A stretch of DNA of 64,000 bases, taken from contig JAEPQH010000003.1 in NCBI GenBank assembly GCA_017640605.1, forward strand, positions 186,001 to 250,000, read 5' to 3'. Numbering within the stretch: position 1 is the first letter of the stretch; the number at the start of each line of letters is the position of its first letter. The notes under the pieces are model-generated. The model searched no databases, had not been told where the DNA came from, and was given only the letters and a program-made list of their open reading frames with translations. The stretch is from Balneolaceae bacterium. Its GTDB lineage: Bacteria; Bacteroidota; Rhodothermia; Balneolales; Balneolaceae. Shown here one piece after another: positions 63,825-64,000 of the stretch. Made by a program: the position numbers and the translations under genes.

Positions 63825-64000
63825 TTAATCCATATATCCTTCAACAATAGCCTTAAATTCCGGATAACTACCGGGGTTTTTCTCAAGCTTTTCGCCTTCT
63901 ATGAAAAAAGTTGGGGTAGAATTCACGCCTAATTCCATGCCCTCGCGTCGGTCTGAGATTACAATTCGATTCATATCAGCCGAGTTCATATCTGCTCGGA
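63825..64000 (-). CDS. DsbA-like thiol oxidoreductase, C-terminal part cut by window edge
   Basis: The last 58 codons of a gene that starts beyond 64000. GVNSTPTFFIEGEKLEKNPG is the cis-proline region of DsbA/thioredoxin_4-type proteins, and the ending YPEFKAIVEGYMD is also typical. The CxxC active site is outside the window, so redox function is assumed from family. Confidence 0.8.
   Translation of the reverse strand, partial: RADMNSADMNRIVISDRREGMELGVNSTPTFFIEGEKLEKNPGSYPEFKAIVEGYMD

Overview
This 64-kb window is chromosomal DNA with moderate to low GC from a Gram-negative member of the Bacteroidota/Balneolota/Rhodothermota group. The sequence evidence is: a -33/-7 promoter of the Bacteroidetes type (TTTGG, 20 nt, TATCTTTG) ahead of the tRNA-Leu gene; type IX secretion (T9SS) components PorQ and PorX; a secreted protease-like protein ending in a T9SS type-A sorting domain; an MlaEFD lipid transporter; and YidC with the N-terminus typical of the group. 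A Balneolales-like organism fits best. That placement is an inference from gene content and was not tested by phylogeny.

Layout. 1-7.9 kb: end of ribD, ppiD, a DoxX/Gfo-Idh-MocA pair, a Phd/PIN toxin-antitoxin pair, aminopeptidase P and thiamine pyrophosphokinase. 8.1-15.2 kb: DHH phosphoesterase, HtrA-type protease, cysH, cutA, tRNA-Leu(UAG), then the tig-clpP-clpX protein-quality operon with a clear terminator. 15.2-21.9 kb: histidine kinase and ECF sigma factor (convergent), then the tightly packed minus-strand unit aroC-TPR-LysM/RlpA-CPBP, then porQ. 21.9-26.6 kb: mlaEFD, EamA transporter, AhpD-like protein, MarR regulator. 26.6-33.2 kb: a complete histidine-degradation operon (hutH-hutU-hutI-hutG) with a divergent LysR gene. 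33.2-35.5 kb: VOC protein, TPR protein and a ROK/polyphosphate-glucokinase homologue that has lost its kinase motifs. 35.7-38.5 kb: the accessory island of the window. It holds a REP-associated tyrosine transposase (RAYT) gene, several REP palindromes, two small AT-rich passenger genes and fragments of other transposases. Two 205-bp direct copies of the secA 3' end flank it. 38.5-50.8 kb: secA, a helical protein, fatty acid hydroxylase, a lipoprotein with four DUF7282-like repeats, rpmH-rnpA-yidC, an HsdR_N-like nuclease-domain protein, pnuC and a second VapBC-type pair. 50.8-64 kb: tsaE, porX, a ComEA-like protein, alpha/beta hydrolase, rluA-type synthase, trhO, the T9SS-sorted protease, an unknown conserved protein, two HU-type proteins (one is an HU-transmembrane-LysM fusion), hemW, gamma-carbonic anhydrase, a DUF3667 protein and the end of a DsbA-like gene.

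How it works together. Most of the window is housekeeping and cell-envelope biology: protein export (SecA, YidC, PorQ), its regulation (PorX), periplasmic quality control (PpiD, HtrA), outer-membrane lipid transport (Mla) and septal or peptidoglycan functions (RlpA-like, LysM). The points most worth following are the REP/RAYT island with its REP-bounded passenger genes, the secA-tail copy that differs from secA only at synonymous sites, the membrane-spanning HU-LysM protein and the apparent ROK pseudokinase.
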